DNA of 5,119 nt. Source: Acidobacteriota bacterium (GTDB lineage: Bacteria; Acidobacteriota; Terriglobia; UBA7540). The stretch covers positions 1-5,119 of the forward strand of contig PLWR01000630.1 of NCBI GenBank assembly GCA_003165615.1, read 5' to 3'. Both the position numbers and the translations under genes were made by a program. The notes under the pieces are model-generated. The model was given only the letters and a program-made list of their open reading frames with translations, did no database searches and was not told where the DNA came from. This document shows, piece by piece, positions 1-5,119 of the stretch; position 1 is the stretch's first letter; every line of letters starts with the position of its first letter.

Positions 1-28
1 AACATTATGCATGGCTCGATACGACACC

Positions 29-57
29 TTGCATTTATGATCGGGTAGTCCTACAAT
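29..57 (+). promoter_or_regulatory. Putative sigma70-type promoter of the DUF4760-like gene
   Basis: A -35-like TTGCAT (29-34) and a -10-like TACAAT (52-57) are separated by exactly 17 bp. The -10 matches the TATAAT consensus at 5 of 6 bases; the -35 matches only its TTG half. Transcription would begin near 63-65, only 2-4 nt before the ATG at 67, so the mRNA would be leaderless or nearly so. This agrees with the absence of a Shine-Dalgarno sequence in front of that ATG. Assigned by pattern and spacing only. Confidence 0.4.
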
Positions 58-66
58 CCGCCTGCG

Positions 67-585
67 ATGTTACCTCAAATCAGGTTTCGCCTCTCGGTTC
101 CCGTGCTAATCCTCTTCATACTGGCCTGGGCGGGGGTCGTGGTGTTGTTCTGGAAGGTCAGCACTGCGAATCAGGAAGTGGTCAAATTCGCCGCCGAGCT
201 TCTCGGAGGTGCGACGGCCATTTATGCGCTATTCTTGAACGTCCAATCAGCACGCAACGCCGCCGCCCGGAGGTTTATGGAGCGCTGGACGGACCCGAGC
301 TTCGCCGGCTTCCGCAAGGCGATATCCGACATGCTCGAAAAGGGCAAACCGGGCGACGTGGATCGGCAAACCCTGCTCGCCATTCTGAATTTCTGGGAGG
401 AGATGGCTATCGGTGTGTTCTCGCATGAAGCGGATGAAGGACTCTTGAAGGACTTCTTCAACACGATGGTCGTAAGGTCTTTTGGGGTTACGCAAGATTG
501 GATTAGTAAGGAGAGAGTTGCAAAGAACTATCCGGCCGCCTTCATCCAGTTTGAGGCGCTCTACAACCGCTGGAGGCCGAAATAA
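67..585 (+). CDS. Small membrane protein, DUF4760-like, function unknown
   Basis: A 172-residue protein of unknown function. Residues about 10-29 form a strongly hydrophobic helix (VPVLILFILAWAGVVVLFW), and about 38-62 form a second, weaker hydrophobic segment (FAAELLGGATAIYALFL). The remaining ~110 residues look soluble and mostly helical. They contain the pattern ARRFMERWTDP, then AILNFWEEMAIGVFSHEADE and LLKDFFNTMVVRSF. This arrangement (one or two N-terminal membrane helices, an RW motif, then an N-F-x-E-E-x-A-I-G-V helix) resembles DUF4760 proteins as I recall them; no enzyme motif is visible. ATG at 67 is chosen because a promoter-like sequence ends 9 nt upstream and there is no alternative RBS. 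It is convergent with the peroxiredoxin gene, so the two are not co-transcribed. The gene is confident; the family assignment is moderate. Confidence 0.8.
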   Translation: MLPQIRFRLSVPVLILFILAWAGVVVLFWKVSTANQEVVKFAAELLGGATAIYALFLNVQSARNAAARRFMERWTDPSFAGFRKAISDMLEKGKPGDVDRQTLLAILNFWEEMAIGVFSHEADEGLLKDFFNTMVVRSFGVTQDWISKERVAKNYPAAFIQFEALYNRWRPK

Positions 586-683
586 CTAGCCAGGCATTCC
601 TTCTATCATAGGGCCCTCCTCTCATTTCCACTCTCCGATTATACAGATGCACGAATGGTGCGTCAAGGGTTGCTCCACAAGCA

Positions 684-720
684 GGGCTAGCGCGGGCCTG
701 TTTTGCAGGTCGCGCTACCC
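684..720. terminator. Strong stem-loop between convergent genes, possible bidirectional terminator
   Basis: The perfect 7-bp arms TAGCGCG (688-694) and CGCGCTA (711-717) continue inward through a G-T pair and, past one bulged G, CCTG/CAGG (697-700/706-709), closing a TTTTG loop. Outward, GGG (684-686) can pair with CCC (718-720) past a bulged C. It sits between the 3' ends of two convergent genes, the usual place for a shared terminator. No U-tract follows on either strand, so it is not a canonical intrinsic terminator. It could instead be a dispersed palindromic repeat. Confidence 0.4.
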
Positions 721-725
721 TGCCC

Positions 726-746
726 ACTGCCTACTGCCTAGTGCCT
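726..746. repeat. Three tandem 7-bp units (ACTGCCT)
   Basis: ACTGCCT (726-732), ACTGCCT (733-739) and AGTGCCT (740-746) form a perfect period-7 array with one substitution. The last unit overlaps the stop codon (745-747, TAG on the - strand) of the peroxiredoxin gene, so the repeat array abuts and supplies part of its end. Confidence 0.6.
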
Positions 747-1272
747 ACTTCTTCCCCGGCAGTGGGCACGCCTGCATGGCGCCCGAGGGATCAATGGCGT
801 CGGAGCCTTCGTCGATGTGGCGGACGATGCCGTCTTTATCAATCACGAAGGTGACGCGGTTGGCAAAGAGGCGGGTGAAGCTAAGGACTCCATACGCCTT
901 GGCAACCTGCTTCTGGGTGTCGCACAAAAGAGGGAAGCTCGCCCCGGTTTCTTCGGCGAACTTGCGGTTCCTATCCTGACTGTCGAGACTGATGCCCAGC
1001 ACTTGCGCGCCCGCAGCCTCAAACTTGGCGATATCACCCTGATACGCCTTGATCTCCTTCGCTCAACCGGGCGTGGAGGCGCGAATGTAAAAGGCCAGGA
1101 TAACGGATTTCTTCCCACGGAAGTCCGCGAGTTTGACCACCTTGCCGTTTTGATCAGGCAGGGAAAAGTCAGGGGCGCGGTCACCGACCTTCAGAGCCGC
1201 AGATGGGCCGAACAGTGGCATAAGGAATAAGCTCAGTCCGAAAAACACCGCGAGTCGCCTTGCTCTGCCCAC
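745..1272 (-). CDS. Exported selenocysteine-containing peroxiredoxin (AhpC/TSA, BCP-like)
   Basis: Predicted 175-residue thiol-type peroxidase that reduces peroxides outside the cytoplasm. Residues 1-26 are a signal peptide (basic MGRARR, hydrophobic core, PSAA end). The mature part begins [19 protein letters not shown], the classic AhpC/TSA opening, followed by the active-site region [14 protein letters not shown]-type enzymes have TPGC here, with the Cys as peroxidatic residue; this gene has TGA (1063-1065). The frame continues beyond it without change: [61 protein letters not shown]-like hairpin lies 22 nt downstream, so TGA is read as selenocysteine 70. Cys117 or Cys169 could resolve; the Cys five residues after the active site in E. 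coli BCP is absent. The GTG start at 1272 has GAGGG 9 nt upstream (1282-1286) and an in-frame TGA just before it (1285-1287). Alternatives are a nonsense mutation or sequencing error; GTG at codon 9 or ATG at codon 18 are less likely starts. Confidence 0.85.
1027..1048 (-). promoter_or_regulatory. Bacterial SECIS-like element for UGA decoding
   Basis: On the - strand RNA, GGCG-UAUC (1048-1041) pairs with GAUA (1035-1032) and CGCC (1030-1027). That gives 8 Watson-Crick pairs with one bulged U (1031), closing a five-base AGGGU loop (1040-1036). The loop begins 22 nt after the UGA. Known bacterial SECIS elements lie within the coding region just 3' of the UGA, with the apical loop roughly 16-37 nt away and at least one G among its first two loop bases; SelB binds this hairpin. 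All of these conditions are met. The bulged U is on the 3' side, unlike the 5'-side bulged U of E. coli fdhF. Confidence 0.75.
1063..1065 (-). other. In-frame UGA, probable selenocysteine codon (Sec70)
   Basis: This is the only stop in the 176-codon frame before the terminal TAG. It falls directly after Thr-Pro-Gly, the position of the peroxidatic cysteine in BCP-type peroxiredoxins. Decoding requires SelA, SelB, SelD and tRNA-Sec, none of which are encoded in this window. Confidence 0.8.
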
Positions 1273-1315
1273 GTAGGGATACCCTCAACGGGGCTCGCCC
1301 ACGCCGTGGTTGTAA

Positions 1316-1385
1316 GGGTACGGCTTGCCGCACCCTCTGCATTCTTATCGCGCGACCGAACCAATCGGGCAGGGCAAGCCGTCCC
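1316..1385. repeat. Imperfect 13-bp-plus inverted repeat, hairpin-forming
   Basis: ACGGCTTGCC (1320-1329) is the exact reverse complement of GGCAAGCCGT (1373-1382). Outside, GGG (1316-1318) pairs with CCC (1383-1385) past a bulged T. Inside, after a 3x3 internal loop, CCC (1333-1335) can pair with GGG (1367-1369), leaving a loop of about 31 nt. It lies 44 bp upstream of the peroxiredoxin start and could be in its 5' leader, or be a dispersed intergenic palindrome. It matches no riboswitch that I recognise. Confidence 0.55.
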
Positions 1386-1477
1386 GCTGCAATCCAGCCG
1401 CCTCGCAGAATGTCGCGGTGCCCAGCCCAAGGGTGATTATACGCGGAAAGGCTGAGGGAGGAAACTTGACGAGTTGC

Positions 1478-1716
1478 GGGGTAGTGGTGTCACATGGAAT
1501 TGGACCACTTTCTAAACACAGCTCATATCCGCAAGGGTGAATCTCGTCCTTATTGCGGAGAAAGAGGTTCACACAGAGGGCACAGAGATTGGCTCACAGA
1601 GAGCACGGAGAAAACCCGAAATATTCTCTGTGTTCTCTGTGGTCAATGATTTACCCTCCGTGACCTCTGTGTGAAATACTCTTAAGCCTGGCTTTCGTAG
1701 TAAATGACACCACTAC
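1478..1716. mobile_element. MITE-like element, about 239 bp, no coding capacity
   Basis: GTAGTGGTGTCA (1481-1492) and TGACACCACTAC (1705-1716) are perfect 12-bp inverted repeats facing each other across about 212 bp. ACGAGTTGC occurs as a direct repeat at 1469-1477 and 1715-1723, just outside the inverted repeats (the right copy overlaps the repeat end by 2 bp, so 7 bp, GAGTTGC, is strictly outside). Terminal inverted repeats plus flanking short direct repeats is the layout of a non-autonomous transposable element with a target duplication. No ORF inside looks real. Three extra G bases between the left direct repeat and the left inverted repeat leave the exact edge uncertain. Confidence 0.45.
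1568..1676. repeat. Nested palindrome of CACAGAG-type units
   Basis: Four related units are arranged as two forward and two reverse copies. The outer arms 1568-1587 and 1657-1676 are inverted copies matching at 18 of 20 positions (TTCACACAGAGG then CAC and GAG). The inner arms 1594-1611 and 1624-1641 are inverted copies built on CACAGAGA, then CAC and GAGA. The whole can fold into one long stem with a central loop. CACAGAG/CTCTGTG intergenic repeats of this style occur in many environmental bacterial genomes. It lies wholly inside the MITE-like element. Confidence 0.7.
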
Positions 1717-1797
1717 GAGTTGCAAAGACCCTTCGAAACTAAGCGCTGGCTCGGCGCAATGAACTCTCTTGACGATTCCTCCTTCCACCCTGCCTCG

Positions 1798-1806
1798 TGA
1801 TAGAAT
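1798..1806 (+). promoter_or_regulatory. Putative extended -10 promoter of the PASTA gene
   Basis: TGATAGAAT fits the extended -10 form TG-N-TANNNT (hexamer TAGAAT, 1801-1806) and ends 10 nt before the ATG at 1817. Transcription from it would begin around 1812-1814, leaving only a few leader bases. No -35 sits 16-18 bp upstream; TTGACG at 1769-1774 is 26 bp away, too far. There is no Shine-Dalgarno sequence before the ATG, which fits a leaderless message. Confidence 0.4.
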
Positions 1807-1816
1807 CCCCCCTACT

Positions 1817-2542
1817 ATGGGTGTGGCTAATCGCCTGCGGAATCTATTTCGGCTTTTCCTTCTTTTCACGGTCCTGGTAGCCGTGGCGCTGCTTAGTGCC
1901 ATCACCACCATCCGGCTCACCATCCATGGCCGTCAGGAGAGCATGCCCAAGCTCGTGGGCGTTTCCCTTGAGTCCGCTCAGCGCATCACCTCCGGGCTGG
2001 GCCTGGAGCTCAAAGTCGAGGACAAGATTTACAGCGAGCAATACGCAACGAATGAGATTGCCCAACAAATGCCACCCCCGGGCACCCCCTTGAAAATGGG
2101 ACAGCATGTGCACGTGCTGGTGAGCCTGGGACCTCCACAGGTGAAAGTGCCCAACCTGGTGGGAGATAGCGTGCGCGCCGCCCGCATCACCGCCATCCAG
2201 CGGGGACTGACCGTGGGAGATGTCGCCGTGCTCCCCTGGCCGGGCGACCCGGACCAGATCGTGGCGCAAGATCCCCCCCCAGCGACGGCAGAGGTGCGCA
2301 CCCCGACAGTAAACCTGCTGGTCTCCGGCGGCGAAGACCCCCCGGCTTACCTGTGCCCTCGATTCATCGGACAACCCATCACCGACGTTCGCCGCGTTCT
2401 GGAGAAGAATGGGTTCAAGATCGGGGAGGTTTCTCCCATGGTCACCAATGGAGGCGCCCAGGGAATCATCCTCACCCAATCCCCTCCTCCTGGGAGCAAG
2501 ATCGGTGCGGACGCCGTCTTCAGCTTCCAAGTCATACAGTAG
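1817..2542 (+). CDS. Membrane-anchored protein with three PASTA domains
   Basis: A 241-residue protein with a short basic N-terminus (RLRNLFR), one membrane helix at about 11-32, then three PASTA domains: ~42-106 (MPKLVGVSLESAQ... QQMPPPGTPLKMG... VLVSLG), ~109-172 (VPNLVGDSVRAAR... QDPPPATAEVRT... LLVSGG) and ~178-241 (CPRFIGQPITDVRRVLEKNG... QSPPPGSKIGADAV). Each shows the family signature P-x-x-x-G, a helix, and a late Q-x-P-P-P turn. PASTA domains bind muropeptides or beta-lactams in Ser/Thr kinases and penicillin-binding proteins; here there is no kinase or transpeptidase domain. The likely role is an envelope-facing cell-wall sensor or scaffold, with the domains outside the cytoplasmic membrane. 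ATG at 1817 is preferred over an in-frame TTG at 1769, because the latter adds a 16-residue proline-rich extension before the TM helix and would lie upstream of the promoter-like TGATAGAAT. The gene stands alone; stand-alone PASTA proteins of this type are common in Acidobacteria. Confidence 0.88.
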   Translation: MGVANRLRNLFRLFLLFTVLVAVALLSAITTIRLTIHGRQESMPKLVGVSLESAQRITSGLGLELKVEDKIYSEQYATNEIAQQMPPPGTPLKMGQHVHVLVSLGPPQVKVPNLVGDSVRAARITAIQRGLTVGDVAVLPWPGDPDQIVAQDPPPATAEVRTPTVNLLVSGGEDPPAYLCPRFIGQPITDVRRVLEKNGFKIGEVSPMVTNGGAQGIILTQSPPPGSKIGADAVFSFQVIQ

Positions 2543-2544
2543 GA

Positions 2545-2582
2545 CCAGGTGTCAGGTTCCAGGTGTCGGGTGTCAGGTCAGG
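2545..2582. repeat. Short degenerate tandem repeat, GGTGTCAGG type
   Basis: Immediately after the PASTA stop codon, CCAGGTGTCAGGTT (2545-2558), CCAGGTGTCGGG (2559-2570), TGTCAGG (2571-2577) and TCAGG (2578-2582) form an imperfect array. It has no coding signal and resembles low-copy intergenic simple repeats. Confidence 0.5.
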
Positions 2583-2767
2583 ATGTGAATCCCAACCATA
2601 GACCAGGAAACCCAGATAGGTTGCACTCCACCGGATAGGAACGGGCCTCATGTCAATCGGTACCTTCGGCAGTTGTTGAATTTTGCGGCACTCGAACTGC
2701 AATAAAGTCAGTGGAGGCGGCAGAAAACTGACGGGGAGTCATAAAGTACCCCTTGTCGGTCGAGAAT
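2583..2767. other. Spacer upstream of the cytochrome gene, weak inverted repeats only
   Basis: No gene is visible here. Two short inverted repeats occur: GCAGTT (2669-2674) with AACTGC (2695-2700), loop 20 nt, and GTCAGT (2707-2712) with ACTGAC (2727-2732), loop 14 nt. Either could be an operator or a weak hairpin. A TTGAAT (2676-2681) with CAATAA (2700-2705) 18 bp later is a poor promoter candidate. GGGGAG (2734-2738 region) could be an RBS only for the TTG at 2753, at 14-15 nt spacing. No convincing single signal. Confidence 0.3.
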
Positions 2768-5104
2768 ATGCGCATTTTGCCCCAATTTGACCCCACGAAG
2801 AGACCCATCGTGATTACATGTTACAGCGTGCAGCAACCCCAAAGCTCAATCCATCCAACGCGAACCAGGCGACCCTTCAGTGGATTTTATGTCCTATTGG
2901 TACTTATATTAGGCTCTTCAGCCTTGTCAGCTTCGCTTTTCGGTGCGGAAGACTGTCTCTCCTGCCACGGATCGGAAACCGGGATGGTGAATTCCCAGGG
3001 AAAATCCATCACGGTGAACCCTGCCTCTCTGGCCCACAGCGTTCACAAGGACTTGGGTTGTGTGGACTGCCACGCGGGGGCCGCCAAAAGTGGGCACACA
3101 GCAAAGACGGCCTCGGCTTCCTGCCTGACCTGCCATGCGGATGAGGGGGCGAAGCTTGGCGCCAGTGCGCACGCCATGTTGGGTGACCCCAAGGACAGCT
3201 CCACATGCATTACCTGCCACGGAACACATAATGTGGTGGACCCTGCCACGCGTGGTTTACAGTTCTGCGCCACCTGCCACGCGACGGAAGTGAGCCAATA
3301 CAATTCGAGCGTGCACGGCCGGGCTCACGCCAAAATGAACGGCGACGCGGCCACCTGCCAGAGTTGCCACGGCACGGCCCACGAAGTAGTGGAGTCGAGC
3401 AACGCAAAATCGCCGGTAAGCAAAGCGAACCTGCCTGACACTTGCGGAAAATGCCATTCCAACCCTGCCCTTGCCGCCAAGTATATGTTCGGGGTGGCAC
3501 GGCCGGTGGAGGCTTACAAGCAGAGCGTACACGGCCGCGCAATCCAGGCTGGCAACCTTAACGCCGCGTCCTGCAACGATTGCCACGGCGTACACGACAT
3601 CCTTCCCGCTTCAGATCCAAGCTCGAAGATTTGGAAACAGAACGTGGCGTCCACTTGTGGGCAATGCCACAAGAACGTGTTCGACGTTTATCGGGAGAGC
3701 ATTCACGGGCAGGCAGTGGCAGCGGGCGTAATGGATGCCGCCACCTGCACCGACTGCCACGGTGAGCACCGCATCCTGGCCCCCGGAAACCCCGAATCTA
3801 CGGTTTCCCTGGCGAACGTTTCGCAGGTCACCTGCTCTCGCTGCCACGCCGACATCCAATTGATGGGGCGCTTCAACGTGCCGGATTCGCGCGTCGCCAC
3901 TTACCAGGACAGCTACCACGGGCTGGCTTCGAGCTCCGGCCGGCAGACGGTGGCCAATTGCGCCAGTTGCCATGGCGTGCACAACATATTTCCTTCCCGC
4001 GACCCGCGCTCGACTGTGAACAAGGCAAATATTGCCAAAACCTGCGGCAAATGCCATCCCGACGCCGGGCAGCGATTCACCATCGGGTCAGTGCATACGC
4101 TTCCCACCTCCACCACCGGCGGGCGGGTATTGAATTTCGTGAAGGCCTTCTATCTGCTGGCCATCCCGGTAATCCTCGGGTTCATGGTCCTGCACAACTT
4201 TCTGGATTGGTGGCGCAAGGCGCGGCGCATTCTGGCGCAATATCGCGTGGGGCACGGGCAAGTGAGATTGACGCTGAACGAGCGCGTGCAACACGTGCTG
4301 TTGCTGGTGAGTTTCATCACCTTGGTGGTTACCGGGTTTGCGTTAAAATATCCGCACTCATTTTGGGCGCTGCCGATTGTGCAGTGGGAGAAGAACTTCC
4401 CCTTGCGGGGCTGGCTGCATCGCCTGGCGGGAGTGGTGCTGATCGGCGCTTCCATTTATCACCTGATCTATCTCTTTACCAAACGTGATGGCCGCCGCTG
4501 GATGAAGGCCATGCTTCCCCGCGTCCGCGACGTGCAGGAAGCCGTGCAAACCGTGGGCTATAACATCGGTTATCGCCCCCACCTGCCTCGCTATGCGCGC
4601 TTTAATTACATGGAGAAGGCCGAGTATTGGGCGCTGGTTTATGGCACCCTGGTGATGGCCGCCACCGGCATCCTGCTTTGGGCCCACGACTGGGTGCTTG
4701 CCCACCTGCCTTACCCCATGTCCTTCCTCGACGTCACCACGGCGGTACACTTTTACGAAGCCATCCTGGCGACGTTTGCGATCTTGATTTGGCACTTCTA
4801 TTTTGTGATTTTCGACCCCGACGTCTATCCCATCAAATGGACCGCGTTGACCGGTCGCGCCCCGGAACATGAGGTCAGGGAGGAAGAAGAGGAAGAGGCG
4901 GCGCCACCAACCCCGGAGGCGAGCAAACCTCCCGGCGGCGAATCGGGCGAAGCTGAACCTCCATCCCCACCACCTTCCGGTGCGACCGAGAGCGAGCCAC
5001 CATCTTCATCTCCATCTCCAGCCCCGGCAGATGAACCCGGCGGCAACCCCACGGATGGCGGCGATTCATGGCCTGAGGTCAAGCCTTCCAAGCCTAACTA
5101 CTGA
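2768..5104 (+). CDS. 13-heme cytochrome c fused to membrane cytochrome b, periplasmic electron-transfer protein
   Basis: A 778-residue protein that probably moves electrons between the quinone pool and periplasmic partners. The signal sequence is at about 38-60 (FSGFYVLLVLILGSSALSAS). Thirteen CxxCH heme c sites run from C63 (CLSCH) to C426 (CGKCH); others include CVDCH 98 and CLTCH 119. Hemes 6-13 lie in four tandem two-heme units, each opening S-x-HG (H183, H255, H313, H384) and carrying C-x-x-CHG then TCG-x-CH. Five membrane helices follow: ~457-482, 506-526, 550-570, 620-644 and 659-682. Candidate heme b ligands are H509 (ERVQH), H551 (WLHR), H565, H661 and H676; H551-H565 on one helix are 14 apart. 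The pattern resembles FdnI/HydC-type cytochrome b and the CbcL-like c/b fusions of metal-reducing bacteria. The tail 699-778 is Glu/Pro/Ser-rich and disordered. Start uncertain: ATG 2768 is taken; TTG 2753 (783 aa) or GTG 2828 (shorter, more typical signal peptide) are possible; none has a good RBS. Confidence 0.9.
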   Translation: MRILPQFDPTKRPIVITCYSVQQPQSSIHPTRTRRPFSGFYVLLVLILGSSALSASLFGAEDCLSCHGSETGMVNSQGKSITVNPASLAHSVHKDLGCVDCHAGAAKSGHTAKTASASCLTCHADEGAKLGASAHAMLGDPKDSSTCITCHGTHNVVDPATRGLQFCATCHATEVSQYNSSVHGRAHAKMNGDAATCQSCHGTAHEVVESSNAKSPVSKANLPDTCGKCHSNPALAAKYMFGVARPVEAYKQSVHGRAIQAGNLNAASCNDCHGVHDILPASDPSSKIWKQNVASTCGQCHKNVFDVYRESIHGQAVAAGVMDAATCTDCHGEHRILAPGNPESTVSLANVSQVTCSRCHADIQLMGRFNVPDSRVATYQDSYHGLASSSGRQTVANCASCHGVHNIFPSRDPRSTVNKANIAKTCGKCHPDAGQRFTIGSVHTLPTSTTGGRVLNFVKAFYLLAIPVILGFMVLHNFLDWWRKARRILAQYRVGHGQVRLTLNERVQHVLLLVSFITLVVTGFALKYPHSFWALPIVQWEKNFPLRGWLHRLAGVVLIGASIYHLIYLFTKRDGRRWMKAMLPRVRDVQEAVQTVGYNIGYRPHLPRYARFNYMEKAEYWALVYGTLVMAATGILLWAHDWVLAHLPYPMSFLDVTTAVHFYEAILATFAILIWHFYFVIFDPDVYPIKWTALTGRAPEHEVREEEEEEAAPPTPEASKPPGGESGEAEPPSPPPSGATESEPPSSSPSPAPADEPGGNPTDGGDSWPEVKPSKPNY

Positions 5105-5119
5105 GCGCTGCATAATACA

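Noticed and set aside
817..1230. Long + strand ORF (137 codons) across the peroxiredoxin region
   Set aside because: It is the antisense shadow of the peroxiredoxin; the - strand product has clear family motifs and a signal peptide, while this translation resembles nothing.
745..1272. Peroxiredoxin as a pseudogene with a nonsense mutation
   Set aside because: There is a single stop only, located exactly at the catalytic Cys, with intact sequence on both sides and a SECIS-like hairpin at the right distance; random decay is the poorer explanation, though not excluded.
1276..1286. Palindrome AGGGTATCCCT around the peroxiredoxin RBS as an operator
   Set aside because: The arms are only 4 bp; too short to support without other copies.
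1325..1572. Overlapping ORFs on both strands (71 and 75 codons) in the long spacer
   Set aside because: They span inverted repeats, have no RBS and no recognisable domain, and their composition is not protein-like.
1568..1676. CRISPR array from the repeated CACAGAG units
   Set aside because: Units are short, in opposite orientations and without uniform spacers.
1769..1816. TTG start giving a 16-residue extension of the PASTA protein, and TTGACG at 1769 as a -35 box
   Set aside because: The extension would place a proline-rich segment before the basic N-terminus and the TM helix; TTGACG is 26 bp from the -10, not about 17.
1273..1816. tRNA-Sec (selC) or other small RNA gene in the spacer near the selenoprotein
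   Set aside because: No cloverleaf with a CCA end or T-arm consensus could be found on either strand; the visible structures are simple inverted repeats.
4358..5091. Long - strand ORFs opposite the cytochrome b domain and tail
   Set aside because: They are shadows of a high-GC coding region; the + strand has clear membrane helices and heme ligands.

Overview
The window looks like chromosomal DNA from a high-GC, Gram-negative-type bacterium, most likely an acidobacterium or a relative. This is inference from gene style: a secreted BCP-like peroxiredoxin, a one-TM triple-PASTA protein, a periplasmic multiheme cytochrome c/b fusion, repeat-rich spacers and start sites with almost no 5' leader. 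No rRNA or other phylogenetic marker is present. There are four protein genes: three on the + strand and one on the - strand.

Layout: (1) 67-585 (+), a small membrane protein resembling DUF4760 proteins, with a promoter-like sequence ending just before its ATG. (2) 586-744, a convergent spacer with a strong hairpin and a 7-bp tandem repeat. (3) 745-1272 (-), an exported peroxiredoxin whose frame is interrupted by a single in-frame TGA exactly at the peroxidatic cysteine position. A SECIS-like stem-loop lies 22 nt 3' of the TGA, so this is best read as one 175-residue selenoprotein and not as two fragments or a pseudogene. (4) 1273-1816, a gene-free stretch holding a 10-bp inverted repeat hairpin, a small MITE-like element with 12-bp terminal inverted repeats and 7-9-bp direct repeats, and inside it a nested CACAGAG-type palindrome. 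(5) 1817-2542 (+), a membrane-anchored protein with three PASTA domains. (6) 2543-2767, a spacer with a short GGTGTCAGG-type repeat and two weak inverted repeats. (7) 2768-5104 (+), a 13-heme cytochrome c fused to a five-helix cytochrome b module and an 80-residue acidic/proline-rich tail.

The genes do not form an obvious operon: spacing is wide, strands alternate, and each gene seems to have its own control. Functionally, two encode envelope redox proteins (peroxide reduction outside the cytoplasm; quinone-linked electron transfer to or from periplasmic hemes). The PASTA protein probably binds cell-wall material or scaffolds at the membrane. The main discovery is the selenocysteine peroxiredoxin with its SECIS; second is the 13-heme c/b fusion built from an internally repeated two-heme unit.
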